Shown: positions 32,179 to 40,406, counted from the stretch's first letter. The stretch is DNA of 41,676 nucleotides from Candidatus Sulfopaludibacter sp. SbA3 (GCA_945903265.1 CAMDNQ010000025.1:1-41676); one strand, 5' to 3'. Notes: generated by a model from the letters alone, not told the origin. Numbers and translations: made by a program.

Positions 32179-33425
32179 CACCGGACTCCAAGCGCACCGG
32201 CCACCCTGAGCGCTGACTGCAAGCCGTCCTCGTGAAACCCATAGCGCCAGTAGGCGCCGCAGTAGTGGGTGTGATTGACGCCGCTCACCTCGGCCCACCG
32301 CGCCTGCGCACGGACGGCCTCGCGGGTGTAGAGCGGATGGCGGTAGACGAACCGGCGTAAGACGCGACCCTCATCGAGCCCGCCGTTGGGGTTCAGCGTC
32401 ACGCAGTACTGTTCGGGCGTCGTCAGCCCCTGCAGGCGATTCAAGTCGTACGTGACGGTCGGGGCCGCGTCCGCGTCGGCGGCGAGCCGGTAGTTCCAGG
32501 ACGCGCGGGCCCGCGGCTGCGCGGGCAACATCGAGGCGTCCGTGTGCAGGCAGGCCACGTTCGTGGTGGTTGTGAAGCTCGAGAACACATCGCGCTCGCG
32601 ATCGCTCGGGTCGGCGAGCAGCGCCAGTACCTGATCCCCGTGGCACGCAAACACCACCTCGTCGAACGTCATCGACGGGCGATCGCGGAAGGTCAGCGTC
32701 ACCGCACCCTCACCCCGCCGTACGGCCTGAATCGCTGCTCCTTGGTAGACGTGTCCCGACAGCGGCGCGACGAGCCTCGGAATATACGTGTGGCTGCCGC
32801 CGGCAACGACTTTCCACGTTGGTTGCGCCGTGAGCGACAGCAGTCCGTGGTTGTCGAAGAAACGAATGAGCGTGAGCGCGGGAAACGAGCGAATCGCATC
32901 CAGGGAGGTCGACCAGATAGCCGAGGCCATGGGTAGCAGGTACTGGTGCGTAAACGCCTCGCCGAAACGGCGGGACTCGAGGAAGTCGCCCAGCGTCTGG
33001 CGCTCGGCCTCGGGCGCGCCGAGCAGAGCCGGCGCCTCCCGATTGAAGCGCGCGATCTCCCAGAGCAGCGCGAAGTGCGAGGGCCTGACCAGGTTCCGCC
33101 GCTGGGCGAAGAACCCGCTGGCACCGCGACTGCTGTATTCGAGTCCGCTTCGCCGGCACGACACCGCGAATGACATGTCCGAGTCGCGGGTGGCCACGCC
33201 GAGTTCCGCGAACAGCCGCACCAGATTCGGATAGGTGCGGTCGTTGTAGACCAGGAAGCCGGTGTCGAGGGGCACGGTTCCGCTCGGTGTCTCGACTACC
33301 ACCGTGTTGGTGTGGCCCCCGAGCCGCTTCTCCTGTTCGTAGAGGTGCACGCGGTGCCGGCGGCTCAAGAAATAGCTGGCCGCCAGACCGGAGATGCCCG
33401 CACCGATGACCGCGATGGTCTTCAT
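32175..33425 (-). CDS. FAD-dependent amine-oxidase-like oxidoreductase of CFA/DUF1365 cluster
   Basis: A 416-residue flavoenzyme. The N-terminus has the FAD-binding motif (IAVIGAGISGLAASYFLSRRHRVHLYEQEKRLGGHTNT), followed by LDTGFLVYNDRTYPNLVRLFAELGV, TFDEVVFACHGDQVLALL and the C-terminal YCGAYWRYGFHEDGLQSAL, which is typical of this cluster type. In Rhodobacter a similar set of genes makes furan fatty acids in response to singlet oxygen, so a role in acyl-chain desaturation or oxidation is likely. It is the first gene of the leftward operon; its ATG is only 11 bases from a -10 box, so the leader is very short. Confidence 0.9.
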   Translation of the reverse strand: MKTIAVIGAGISGLAASYFLSRRHRVHLYEQEKRLGGHTNTVVVETPSGTVPLDTGFLVYNDRTYPNLVRLFAELGVATRDSDMSFAVSCRRSGLEYSSRGASGFFAQRRNLVRPSHFALLWEIARFNREAPALLGAPEAERQTLGDFLESRRFGEAFTHQYLLPMASAIWSTSLDAIRSFPALTLIRFFDNHGLLSLTAQPTWKVVAGGSHTYIPRLVAPLSGHVYQGAAIQAVRRGEGAVTLTFRDRPSMTFDEVVFACHGDQVLALLADPSDRERDVFSSFTTTTNVACLHTDASMLPAQPRARASWNYRLAADADAAPTVTYDLNRLQGLTTPEQYCVTLNPNGGLDEGRVLRRFVYRHPLYTREAVRAQARWAEVSGVNHTHYCGAYWRYGFHEDGLQSALRVAGALGVRW

Positions 33426-33436
33426 CTGGCACCAAA

Positions 33437-33465
33437 TAAATACCAGTCCAACCCTGTAGTGTCAA
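33437..33465 (-). promoter_or_regulatory. Promoter of leftward (flavin oxidoreductase) operon
   Basis: On the minus strand: perfect TTGACA (33465-33460), a 17-base spacer and TATTTA (33442-33437). The -35 is the left outer end of the palindrome at 33460-33492. The predicted leader before the ATG at 33425 is about five bases. Confidence 0.65.
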
Positions 33466-33492
33466 GTTATTGTCCATGACAAATACTTGACA
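33460..33492. promoter_or_regulatory. 33-bp palindromic operator between divergent promoters
   Basis: Left arm TGTCAAGTTATTGTC (33460-33474), centre CAT, right arm GACAAATACTTGACA (33478-33492); 13 of 15 arm positions are symmetric. The outer six bases of each arm are the -35 boxes of the two divergent promoters. On either strand TTGTCA-like half-sites also recur at 11 bases, which fits the helical-turn repeats reported for CarH operators. Likely bound by the LitR/CarH-type regulator encoded at 35144; binding is an inference. Confidence 0.65.
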
Positions 33493-33515
33493 ACATGAAC
33501 GCGCAGGAGTAGCGT
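33487..33515 (+). promoter_or_regulatory. Promoter of rightward (regulator-containing) operon
   Basis: Perfect TTGACA (33487-33492), a 17-base spacer and a weak TAGCGT -10 (33510-33515). The strong -35 with a poor -10 fits a promoter under control. The first gene starts at 33553 with GAAGG nine bases ahead. Confidence 0.55.
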
Positions 33516-33552
33516 CTGTGACTACACCGCGTTCGAGAGAAGGTTAAAGACC

Positions 33553-33735
33553 ATGTTCAAAACGGGCGACTTTCTGATTCTTGGCGCCGCATTCGTCTCG
33601 TTTCTGTTTTCTGTCGCGCTCTGGTTCGGCATAGCGGGTCCACCGAACAAGGAGGCCGGGCTCTTTGTCGGCCTATGGGTCCCGTCGATTCTGGCGACTG
33701 GGGTCTACTTCGCGATCCGCAGCGGAAGGAGGTAG
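33553..33735 (+). CDS. Small two-helix membrane protein
   Basis: A 60-residue protein with two hydrophobic segments (DFLILGAAFVSFLFSVALWF and GLFVGLWVPSILATGVYFAI) joined by the polar loop IAGPPNKEA. No known family is named with certainty, but the KEAGLFVGLWVPSIL core is familiar from other short bacterial membrane proteins. It is the first gene of the rightward operon, right after the operator, and its end carries the ribosome site of the next small gene. Confidence 0.75.
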   Translation: MFKTGDFLILGAAFVSFLFSVALWFGIAGPPNKEAGLFVGLWVPSILATGVYFAIRSGRR

Positions 33736-33738
33736 GCC

Positions 33739-33876
33739 GTGGACACCCTTATCTTCACGATCGGCGTGTGCGTCACGCTTCTCCTCGCGGGCGGATTGAC
33801 ATTTACGGTTCTCGAAGTGAAGCGGCTTGAACGACGGGGACTGCAACAGACCGATGACACCCGGTTCCCCCTCTAG
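33739..33876 (+). CDS. Small single-helix membrane protein (45 residues)
   Basis: A GTG-started frame of 45 residues: one hydrophobic helix (LIFTIGVCVTLLLAGGLTFTVL) followed by a charged tail (EVKRLERRGLQQTDD). The ribosome site AAGGAGG lies six bases upstream, inside the last codons of the preceding gene (only three bases between the genes), which strongly supports translation. Its end overlaps the start of the SDR gene by 23 bases. It may pair in the membrane with the 60-residue protein. Function unknown. Confidence 0.65.
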   Translation: MDTLIFTIGVCVTLLLAGGLTFTVLEVKRLERRGLQQTDDTRFPL

Positions 33877-34693
33877 GCGGCTAGTGGTGGGCTGTGGATA
33901 CCTGGGCCGGCGGGTCGCGCAATCGTGGTGCGACGCGGGGGACCAGGTGTACGCCGCCACACGAGGAGCAAGGGCGGATGCCCTGGCTCAGACGGGGCTG
34001 GCGCCGCTGACGATGGATGTCACCCGGCTTCCGTCATCGCTCGCCCTACCGCCGGTCGACACGGTGCTGTTTGCGGTGGGGCGAGACCCCAGGGCCGCCG
34101 CCTCGATGTTCGACATTCACGTCACCGGGCTGCGCGCGGTGCTCGACAGGCTGCCCGCGTCTACGGGCCGGGTGATTTATGTGAGTTCGACCGGGGTCTA
34201 CGGGCAGGACGCCGGCGACTGGGTGGATGAAGACTCGGAGTGCGGACCCAGGCGGGAGGGGGGAGCCGCATGCCTCGCCGGCGAACAGCTGCTCTTTGCG
34301 CACGCGCGCGGCCGTAACGCGATCGTGTTGCGGTTGGCCGGACTCTACGGGCCGGCACGTGTGCCGCATCGGGCGGATATTGCAGCAGGCAGATTGATTG
34401 CCGGCGCCCCTGAGGCGTTCGTCAATCTGATTCACGTGGATGATGCCGCGCGCGCCGTGGCAGCTGCCGCCGATTTGGGGCCGGTGGCCGGTCGCACTTA
34501 CGTGGTGTCCGACGGTCGCCCCGCGGCGCGCCGGGAGTATGTCGCGCAGTTGGCCGCGCGACTGGGAGTGGCCCCACCGAGGTTCGAAGGCGGCAGTGGC
34601 CTCGGGAAGCGCGTGCGAAATGCGCGAGCCGTCGACGAGTTGGGCCTGCGGCTGCAGTACCCCTCGTACCGCGAAGGGCTTGCGGGGGTGTAA
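33854..34693 (+). CDS. NAD(P)-dependent epimerase-like SDR (YeeZ type)
   Basis: A 279-residue extended SDR protein. The cofactor site is RLVVGCGYLGRRVAQSW (GxGxxG type, as in YeeZ-like proteins). Further marks are VDTVLFAVGRDP, IYVSSTGVYGQDAGDWVDEDS with the catalytic Ser/Tyr region, VLRLAGLYGPARVP and AFVNLIHVDDAARAVAAA. Substrate unknown. ATG 33854 lies inside the end of the preceding small gene, giving a 23-base overlap; a TTG at 33827 would lengthen the overlap. It is one of three SDR proteins in the island. Confidence 0.85.
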   Translation: MTPGSPSRRLVVGCGYLGRRVAQSWCDAGDQVYAATRGARADALAQTGLAPLTMDVTRLPSSLALPPVDTVLFAVGRDPRAAASMFDIHVTGLRAVLDRLPASTGRVIYVSSTGVYGQDAGDWVDEDSECGPRREGGAACLAGEQLLFAHARGRNAIVLRLAGLYGPARVPHRADIAAGRLIAGAPEAFVNLIHVDDAARAVAAAADLGPVAGRTYVVSDGRPAARREYVAQLAARLGVAPPRFEGGSGLGKRVRNARAVDELGLRLQYPSYREGLAGV

Positions 34694-34727
34694 GCGCGGG
34701 GGGCCGAGGTCAATTCGAGGAATGGAG

Positions 34728-35132
34728 ATGTTCATGGGACAGACAATCAAGCTTGCGGCGATCGGCGCAGTGGCGTTCATGATGCTCGACGGCATCTGGC
34801 TCGGCGTGGTGATGAAGAACTTCTACCGCGACCAGCTCGCGCCCATCGTGCGCCTCTCCAACGGCGGCATCGCACCCAACTGGCCCGCAGCGCTGGTCGT
34901 CTATGCCCTGCTCGGGACGGGCATCGCCCTCTTCGTCCTCCCCCGCGCGGCAACCGTCTCGCTTGCGGCGGTCTACGGCGCATTGTTCGGCCTCGTGGTG
35001 TACGGGGTCTACGACTTCACCAACTACTCGACGCTGCGCCAGTGGCCGTTCGTGCTGACGCTGGCCGACGTGGCGTGGGGTGCGGTGGCATCGGCAGCGG
35101 CCGCGGCGGCAGTCCGGTTCCTGGTTCGATAA
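34728..35132 (+). CDS. DUF2177 family membrane protein
   Basis: A 134-residue protein with four helices: IKLAAIGAVAFMMLDGIWLGVVM, PAALVVYALLGTGIALFVLP, LAAVYGALFGLVVYGVYDFTNYST and LTLADVAWGAVASAAAAAAVRFLV. The MMLDGIWLG, YGVYDFTNYSTL and DVAWG signatures are those of DUF2177, a family often found beside CFA-like methyltransferase and photolyase genes. Chemistry unknown. ATG codons at 34722, 34728 and 34734 are all possible; 34728 is chosen because GAGG lies seven bases upstream. Confidence 0.87.
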   Translation: MFMGQTIKLAAIGAVAFMMLDGIWLGVVMKNFYRDQLAPIVRLSNGGIAPNWPAALVVYALLGTGIALFVLPRAATVSLAAVYGALFGLVVYGVYDFTNYSTLRQWPFVLTLADVAWGAVASAAAAAAVRFLVR

Positions 35133-35143
35133 GCGAACCAGTC

Positions 35144-36082
35144 GTGGGCTCTCCGCTCTACCCGATCCGGGCCGTCTCCAAGCTGACCGGCATCGGCGTC
35201 GACACGCTGCGCGCCTGGGAGCGACGCCATCATGCCGTCACGCCCATCCGCGACAACCGGGGCCGGATGTACACGGACGCGGAGGTGGCGCGCCTGCGGC
35301 TCCTGCAGGGCGCCCTGTCCAACGGGCACAGCATCGGCCGCCTGGCGGCGCTCAGCGATGACCAGCTGCGCGCATTGGTAGCCGCCGTCGAACCGGCTCC
35401 GGTACCGGCGGTGGATCCGACGCGACGGGCGCCGCTCGACACGGCCGCGCTCGTCGGTGCCTTGCACTCCTATGACGCCGCACGGATCGACCACGAACTG
35501 GCTCGGCTGGCGGCCGTGCTACGCCCGCTCGAACTGCTCCAGGATGTGCTGATGCCCCTGCTCGCGCAGATGGGCGACGACTGGCACCGCGGCCGCGCGT
35601 CGATCGCGCAGGAACACGTGATGTCGTCCGCCGTGCGCACGATCCTCGGGTCCCTCCTTCGCCTGTACGCACACGCCAACGTGCCAGCTCGGTTGCTCTT
35701 TGCCACGCCCGCCGGTGAGCGCCACGAACTCGGAACGCTCGGGGCGGCGCTGCTTGCGGCCAGCAGCGGCCTCAGGGTGGCCTATGTCGGGGCCGACCTG
35801 CCCGCCCGCGACATCATCGACAGCGTGCGGGCGGCCGGCGCGCAGGTGCTTGTACTGGGGCTGACCGCGGTCCCGAATGGGAAAGCAAGAGAACGGGATC
35901 GTCGCGCGCAGGAGGGGGAGCTTCAAACGATCGTCCGCGATCTGCCGCGGGAGATCGAACTGTGGGCGGGCGGCCGCGGCGCCGAGCGCTCCGCGGCGAT
36001 CATCGCCCCACGAGGACTGGTCTTGCCCGACTACCACGCCTATCAACAAGAACTCGCCCGCATCGGTGGACGCCTCCCATGA
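35144..36082 (+). CDS. litR: B12-dependent photoreceptor regulator, MerR family (LitR/CarH type)
   Basis: A 312-residue regulator. Residues 6-70 are a MerR-type winged helix (YPIRAVSKLTGIGVDTLRAWERRH). Residues from about 100 form a helical bundle and a cobalamin-binding Rossmann domain. The light-sensing signature W-x9-EH is exact (Trp147, Glu157-His158), and the lower-ligand motif ExHxxG is Glu192, His194, Gly197. In CarH and LitR these bind adenosylcobalamin: the dark tetramer represses and light breaks it. It probably controls the operons on both sides through the palindrome at 33460-33492, and so its own gene. GTG start, 11 bases after DUF2177; its stop overlaps the TonB ATG. Confidence 0.92.
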   Translation: MGSPLYPIRAVSKLTGIGVDTLRAWERRHHAVTPIRDNRGRMYTDAEVARLRLLQGALSNGHSIGRLAALSDDQLRALVAAVEPAPVPAVDPTRRAPLDTAALVGALHSYDAARIDHELARLAAVLRPLELLQDVLMPLLAQMGDDWHRGRASIAQEHVMSSAVRTILGSLLRLYAHANVPARLLFATPAGERHELGTLGAALLAASSGLRVAYVGADLPARDIIDSVRAAGAQVLVLGLTAVPNGKARERDRRAQEGELQTIVRDLPREIELWAGGRGAERSAAIIAPRGLVLPDYHAYQQELARIGGRLP

Positions 36083-38481
36083 CAGCCGTGACTCTTCGCG
36101 TGCACTCGCGTCCTTCGCCTGTACGCACCAGGTCTGCGCTGGCCGGTGCCATCCTGATCGTCGTCGCCGCGTCTGCCGCCGCACAGGACACGACCGGCGT
36201 CGGGGCCATCAGGGGCGTGGTCGTGAACGCCGTTGGCCAGCCGACCGAGGGAGTACGCGTCTGCGTGCTCGACACATCCGCCTGCGCCACGAGTGACGCC
36301 CGGGGCGCTTTTCGCATCGGCGAACTTCGGGCGGACGCGTATCGCTTGGAGATCCTGCCGCTCGAAGGGTTGCCGTTCACCAGCGAACCGGTCGACGTGC
36401 GTGCCGGGATGGAGGGCACCGTGGACATCACGCTGGCCAAGGTGGAGAACCTGCAGGAAACGGTCACCGTCACGGCGCCGGCCTTTCAGGCCCCCGAGGC
36501 CGTCAAGACGTCGGGCTTCGTGACCGAGCCTCGCGAGATCCTCAAGAGCGCAGCGGCACTGCAGGACGTGTCGCGCTACGTCCAGGGCTTGCCCGGCGTG
36601 GCGATTGGCACCAACGATTTCCGCAACGACATCATCGTCCGGGGCGGCAGCCCCCTCGAGAATCTGTTCGTCGTGGATAACGTCGAGATTCCCAACATCA
36701 ACGCGTTCGCCAACTTCGCGTCGGCCGGGGGCACCGTGGGCTTGCTGGATGCCGAATTGCTACAGGACGTGACCTTTCTCACCGGTGGCTACCCTGCGCC
36801 CTATGTCAACCGCACCTCGAGCGTGCTGCAGGTGACCCAGCGCGAAGGTAGCCGCCGGGCATTCGGCGGGAAGACGACGGTCGGCTTTGCCGGCGCCGGC
36901 GCCATTTTCGAAGGCCCCCTCGGCGCGGGCAAGGGCTCGTGGGTGGTATCGACGCGGCGCAGCTTCCTGGATCTGGTGACCAAGGACGTGGGTATCGGCG
37001 GCGTGCCGGTGTTGTACACGGTCAACGCTAAGGCCGTGTATGACCTCACGCCCACCGACCGCGTCTGGGCGGTGAACATTGCCGGCGTCGACAAGATTCG
37101 CCTCGGGCTCAACGATTCCACCGACCTCACGGATGAACTGGCCAACTTCGACATCCGGTACAACGGGTGGCGTAGCGCCACGGGCGTCAACTGGCAACGG
37201 ATCTTCGGGGCGCGTGGCGTCGGTCTGCTCGGTGTCACCAACTCCGAAGCCAAGGTTGGCCAGCAGGTGAAAGACCTCGTGGCCCAGGGTGCTCCCCCGG
37301 CCGGTGTCCTGCCAGGGGATCTCATCGCCAACAGCCCGGTGGTGTACTTCGAGAACTCGCGGGAACGCGAGACCACGGTGAAGTACGATCTGACCGTGCA
37401 CGCGAGGTTCTCCACGACCGTGCAAACTGGCGGCAGCGTCAAGCAGTTACGCGCCAACTACCGGGTGGACTCGCCTTACGGCAACGACACGCCGTACTCA
37501 CCGGTGACGGGGATCAACGCGTTCTCGCTCAACACGCGCTTCCGCTCGTATCAGACTGGGGCCTACCTGCAGGTGTCGAGACAGGTCATGCCCCGGGTGA
37601 ACCTCACCGTCGGTGGACGCGTCGACGACTACGCCATCCTGTCGCAGACCAGATTCAGCCCGCGGGCGGGCGTCAAGGTGCGTCTCACCAACGCCCTGTC
37701 GTGGAACTCGAGCGCCGGGTCGTACTACCAGCAGCCACCGCTCCTCTTCGTGACGGCCTTTCCCCAGAACAAGGAGCTCGCCCCATGGCGCGCCGATCAC
37801 TACGTCACGGGACTTTCCTGGTCGGCCAGCACCGATCTCCGAGTCACTGCCGAGACGTATCGAAAAGCCTACAGCGACTATCCGGTGGCAAGCGATCTGC
37901 CCTCGGTATCACTGGCCAACATCGGTGACACCTTCGCCGTGCGCGAGATCCTCTTCCCGCTGACGAGCGCCGGTACGGGGTACTCGCAGGGCGTGGAGTT
38001 CTTCGTGGAGAAGCGCCTCACCTCGAAGATCTACGGACAGGGCAACCTGTCCTTCTCGCGCACGCGCTACACAGGCCTCGATGGGGTGCTCCGGCCTGGG
38101 TCGTTCGACTACCCGTTCGTCTTTAACGTGCTCGGCGGTTACCGGCTCTCGCCGGCGTGGGAACTCTCAACCCGGCTCTCGTTTCTGTCGGGTCGGCCAT
38201 TCACACCTTACGATCAGGCGGCGTCTCTCGCACAGCGGCGCGGCGTGTACGACCTCACCCGCGTCAATGCCGAACGAGCGCCCGACTACGGCCGAGTGGA
38301 CGTCCGCGTGGACCGCACGTTCACCGTCGGCGGACAGCCGCTCAACCTCTTCTTGGGCGTGCAGAATCTGACAAACCGTCGGAATTTTGCCAGCTACAAC
38401 TGGAACCGCCGCACGAACGCGCTGCAGTTCGGCGAGCAGCAGGGCATCTTTCCGATCCTGGGACTTGACTGGCGGTTCTAG
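36079..38481 (+). CDS. TonB-dependent receptor in the light-regulated operon
   Basis: An 800-residue outer-membrane receptor: signal peptide (SALAGAILIVVAASAAAQ), carboxypeptidase-regulatory-like domain (GAIRGVVVNAVGQPTEGVRVCVLDTSACATSDARGAFRIGEL, about residues 40-120), plug (ETVTVTAPAFQAPE ... DVSRYVQGLPGVAIGTNDFRNDIIVRGGSPLENLFVVDNVEIPN) and a barrel ending GLDWRF. The plug VRGG signature is well preserved. The ATG overlaps the regulator's TGA (ATGA), so it is made with the photoreceptor. Ligand unknown; cobalamin would be tempting given the regulator but nothing in the sequence shows it. Confidence 0.92.
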   Translation: MTAVTLRVHSRPSPVRTRSALAGAILIVVAASAAAQDTTGVGAIRGVVVNAVGQPTEGVRVCVLDTSACATSDARGAFRIGELRADAYRLEILPLEGLPFTSEPVDVRAGMEGTVDITLAKVENLQETVTVTAPAFQAPEAVKTSGFVTEPREILKSAAALQDVSRYVQGLPGVAIGTNDFRNDIIVRGGSPLENLFVVDNVEIPNINAFANFASAGGTVGLLDAELLQDVTFLTGGYPAPYVNRTSSVLQVTQREGSRRAFGGKTTVGFAGAGAIFEGPLGAGKGSWVVSTRRSFLDLVTKDVGIGGVPVLYTVNAKAVYDLTPTDRVWAVNIAGVDKIRLGLNDSTDLTDELANFDIRYNGWRSATGVNWQRIFGARGVGLLGVTNSEAKVGQQVKDLVAQGAPPAGVLPGDLIANSPVVYFENSRERETTVKYDLTVHARFSTTVQTGGSVKQLRANYRVDSPYGNDTPYSPVTGINAFSLNTRFRSYQTGAYLQVSRQVMPRVNLTVGGRVDDYAILSQTRFSPRAGVKVRLTNALSWNSSAGSYYQQPPLLFVTAFPQNKELAPWRADHYVTGLSWSASTDLRVTAETYRKAYSDYPVASDLPSVSLANIGDTFAVREILFPLTSAGTGYSQGVEFFVEKRLTSKIYGQGNLSFSRTRYTGLDGVLRPGSFDYPFVFNVLGGYRLSPAWELSTRLSFLSGRPFTPYDQAASLAQRRGVYDLTRVNAERAPDYGRVDVRVDRTFTVGGQPLNLFLGVQNLTNRRNFASYNWNRRTNALQFGEQQGIFPILGLDWRF

Positions 38482-38486
38482 GCACC

Positions 38487-38912
38487 ATGTTCCGCGTCCT
38501 CGCCGCCGCCTGTGTCATTGGAGTGCTCGTCATGTCGATTGCCACACTTCGAGCCGGAACCGCGCAAGATTCCTTGCGGGTCGGTGATCGGCTTCCCCTC
38601 CTCAAGGGACAGTTCTTATCGGGCCGTGATGCCGAGCTACCGCTGGCGTCGTCGGGCACGGTCGCGCTGGTGGCAATGGGCTTCACGTACAAGTCTCGAT
38701 TCCCGGTCGAGGCGTGGGGTGAGTGGTACCGCGCGACGCGAGGCCAGCGCTCGGACATCACGTTCTTCATCGTCATTGACAAGACAGCGATCGTGCGGTG
38801 GCTCCATCGGGGCGGGTTCGACCAGGCGCGCGCCGATGAGCTGCACGGAATTCTCACGTCGCTCGCCGACGGAAGCACAACGATGGCCGTTCACAACCGC
38901 CCGGATTGGTGA
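38487..38912 (+). CDS. Small secreted protein, thioredoxin-fold remnant-like
   Basis: A 141-residue exported protein (signal segment VLAAACVIGVLVMSIATLRAGTAQ). The part RVGDRLPLLKGQFLSGRDAELPLASSGTVALVAMGFTYKSRFPVEAWGEWY resembles the first half of a TlpA/ATP10-like thioredoxin fold without an active-site CxxC. FFIVIDKTAIVRWLHRGGFDQARADELHGILTSL resembles its end. The centre expected between them seems too short, so an internal deletion is possible. It starts five bases after the TonB receptor and overlaps the next gene by four bases (GTGA). Confidence 0.65.
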   Translation: MFRVLAAACVIGVLVMSIATLRAGTAQDSLRVGDRLPLLKGQFLSGRDAELPLASSGTVALVAMGFTYKSRFPVEAWGEWYRATRGQRSDITFFIVIDKTAIVRWLHRGGFDQARADELHGILTSLADGSTTMAVHNRPDW

Positions 38913-40390
38913 AGCGAGCCGTGACGGCACATGAACCGCGCGGGGAGGAGAGACCTGCCGTTCTCCTGACCGGCGCGACCGGGTACATCGGCGGACGGCT
39001 GGTGTCCGTCCTCGAATCCGCTGGCGTTCCACTGCGCTGTCTGGCGCGGCAACCGGCCGCGCTCGCCTCTCGCGTGTCGCCGACGACGGAGATTGTCACC
39101 GGTGATCTCCTCGACCCGGCGTCACTCGAGCGCGCGCTGACGGGCATCGACGTGGCCTATTACCTCGTGCACTCCATGGGAACCCACGGCGACTACCGTG
39201 ATACCGATCGCGTGGCCGCCCGTAATTTCGGCGAAGCGGCGCGGCGGGCTGGAGTGCGCAGGATCGTCTACCTCGGTGGCCTCGCGACGGGCAACGAGCC
39301 CCTCAGCAAGCATCTCAGCAGCCGCATCGAGACCGGCCAGACACTGCGGGACAGTGGCGTTCCGGTCGTGGAATTTCGCGCCTCGGTCGTCATCGGATCC
39401 GGGAGCCTGTCGTTCGAATTGATCCGCGCGCTCGTCGAGCGGTTACCGGTGATGATCTGCCCGCGGTGGGTCTCGACCTTGGCGCAACCCATCGGCATCG
39501 ATGACGTGCTCGCGTATTTGGCAGCGGCGCTGCACCTGCCCGACGCGGAGAGCCGCACGTTCGAAATCGGCGGGGCCGATCAAGCGAGCTACGGCGACGT
39601 GATGCGCGAGTACGCGCGGCAGCGCGGGCTGAGGCGGGTCATGATTTCAGTGCCGCTGCTCACGCCGCGCCTGTCGAGCCTGTGGCTGGGGCTGGTGACG
39701 CCGGTCTACGCGCGGGTCGGGCGCGAATTGATCGACGGGCTGAAGAATCGGTCCGTCGTCACTGATCCCGCGGCGCTCACGGCATTCCCGATCAGGCCCG
39801 TCGGCCTGCGCGACGCGATCGGTCGCGCCATTCGCCACGAGGATCGCGCCTTTGCGTTGACCCGCTGGTCGGATGCGCGCTCCTCGGGAGGAGCGACAGG
39901 GTCGCCGGCTGACACGCGCATTGGGAGCAAGTTGATCGACCGACGGCAGATCCACGTGGCGGTCGATGCGGACCGCGCCTTTCGTCCCATCGCGGGCATC
40001 GGGGGCGAGCGCGGCTGGTATTTCGGCACGTGGCTGTGGCGCATCAGGGGCGCGGTCGACCTCCTGATGGGCGGCGTGGGGATGCGTCGGGGGCGGCGCG
40101 ACCCTGACGCGCCGGCCGTCGGCGACACGCTCGACTTCTGGCGCGTCGAGGCCTACGAACCGGGCCGACGATTGAGGCTCGCGGCGGAAATGAAGTTACC
40201 GGGGCGCGCGTGGCTCGAGTTCGAGGTGGTGCCGGGCGCGGACGGCGCGGTGGTGCATCAGACGGCTGTGTTCGAACCGGCCGGACTGTCCGGCCTGCTC
40301 TACTGGTATGGACTCATGCCGGTGCACGCGGTGATCTTCGGCGGGATGCTGCGCGCGATCGCACGGCGGGCTCAGGGCGGCCGCGCGTGA
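38909..40390 (+). CDS. SDR oxidoreductase with DUF2867 domain
   Basis: A 493-residue protein. Residues 15-310 are an SDR/NmrA-like NAD(P)-binding domain (AVLLTGATGYIGGRLVSVL, EIVTGDLLDPASLERAL, VAYYLVHSMG, RRIVYLGGLA). Residues from about 335 are DUF2867 (RRQIHVAVDADRAFRPIAGIGGERGWYFGTWLWRIRGAVDLLMGGVGMRRGRRDP, WRVEAYEPGRRLRLAAEMKLPGRAWLEFEV). The GTG at 38909 overlaps the preceding stop (GTGA). The architecture, SDR plus lipid-binding-like tail, mirrors the TIGR01777-SRPBCC protein at the other end of the island. Substrate unknown. Confidence 0.88.
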   Translation: MKRAVTAHEPRGEERPAVLLTGATGYIGGRLVSVLESAGVPLRCLARQPAALASRVSPTTEIVTGDLLDPASLERALTGIDVAYYLVHSMGTHGDYRDTDRVAARNFGEAARRAGVRRIVYLGGLATGNEPLSKHLSSRIETGQTLRDSGVPVVEFRASVVIGSGSLSFELIRALVERLPVMICPRWVSTLAQPIGIDDVLAYLAAALHLPDAESRTFEIGGADQASYGDVMREYARQRGLRRVMISVPLLTPRLSSLWLGLVTPVYARVGRELIDGLKNRSVVTDPAALTAFPIRPVGLRDAIGRAIRHEDRAFALTRWSDARSSGGATGSPADTRIGSKLIDRRQIHVAVDADRAFRPIAGIGGERGWYFGTWLWRIRGAVDLLMGGVGMRRGRRDPDAPAVGDTLDFWRVEAYEPGRRLRLAAEMKLPGRAWLEFEVVPGADGAVVHQTAVFEPAGLSGLLYWYGLMPVHAVIFGGMLRAIARRAQGGRA

Positions 40391-40406
40391 TCGCTGACGC
40401 CCCGTC

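Noticed and set aside
36079-38481. Cobalamin-specific (BtuB-like) receptor
   Set aside because: A B12 sensor next door makes this tempting, but the N-terminal regulatory-like domain and plug do not show BtuB features; only a generic TonB receptor can be supported.
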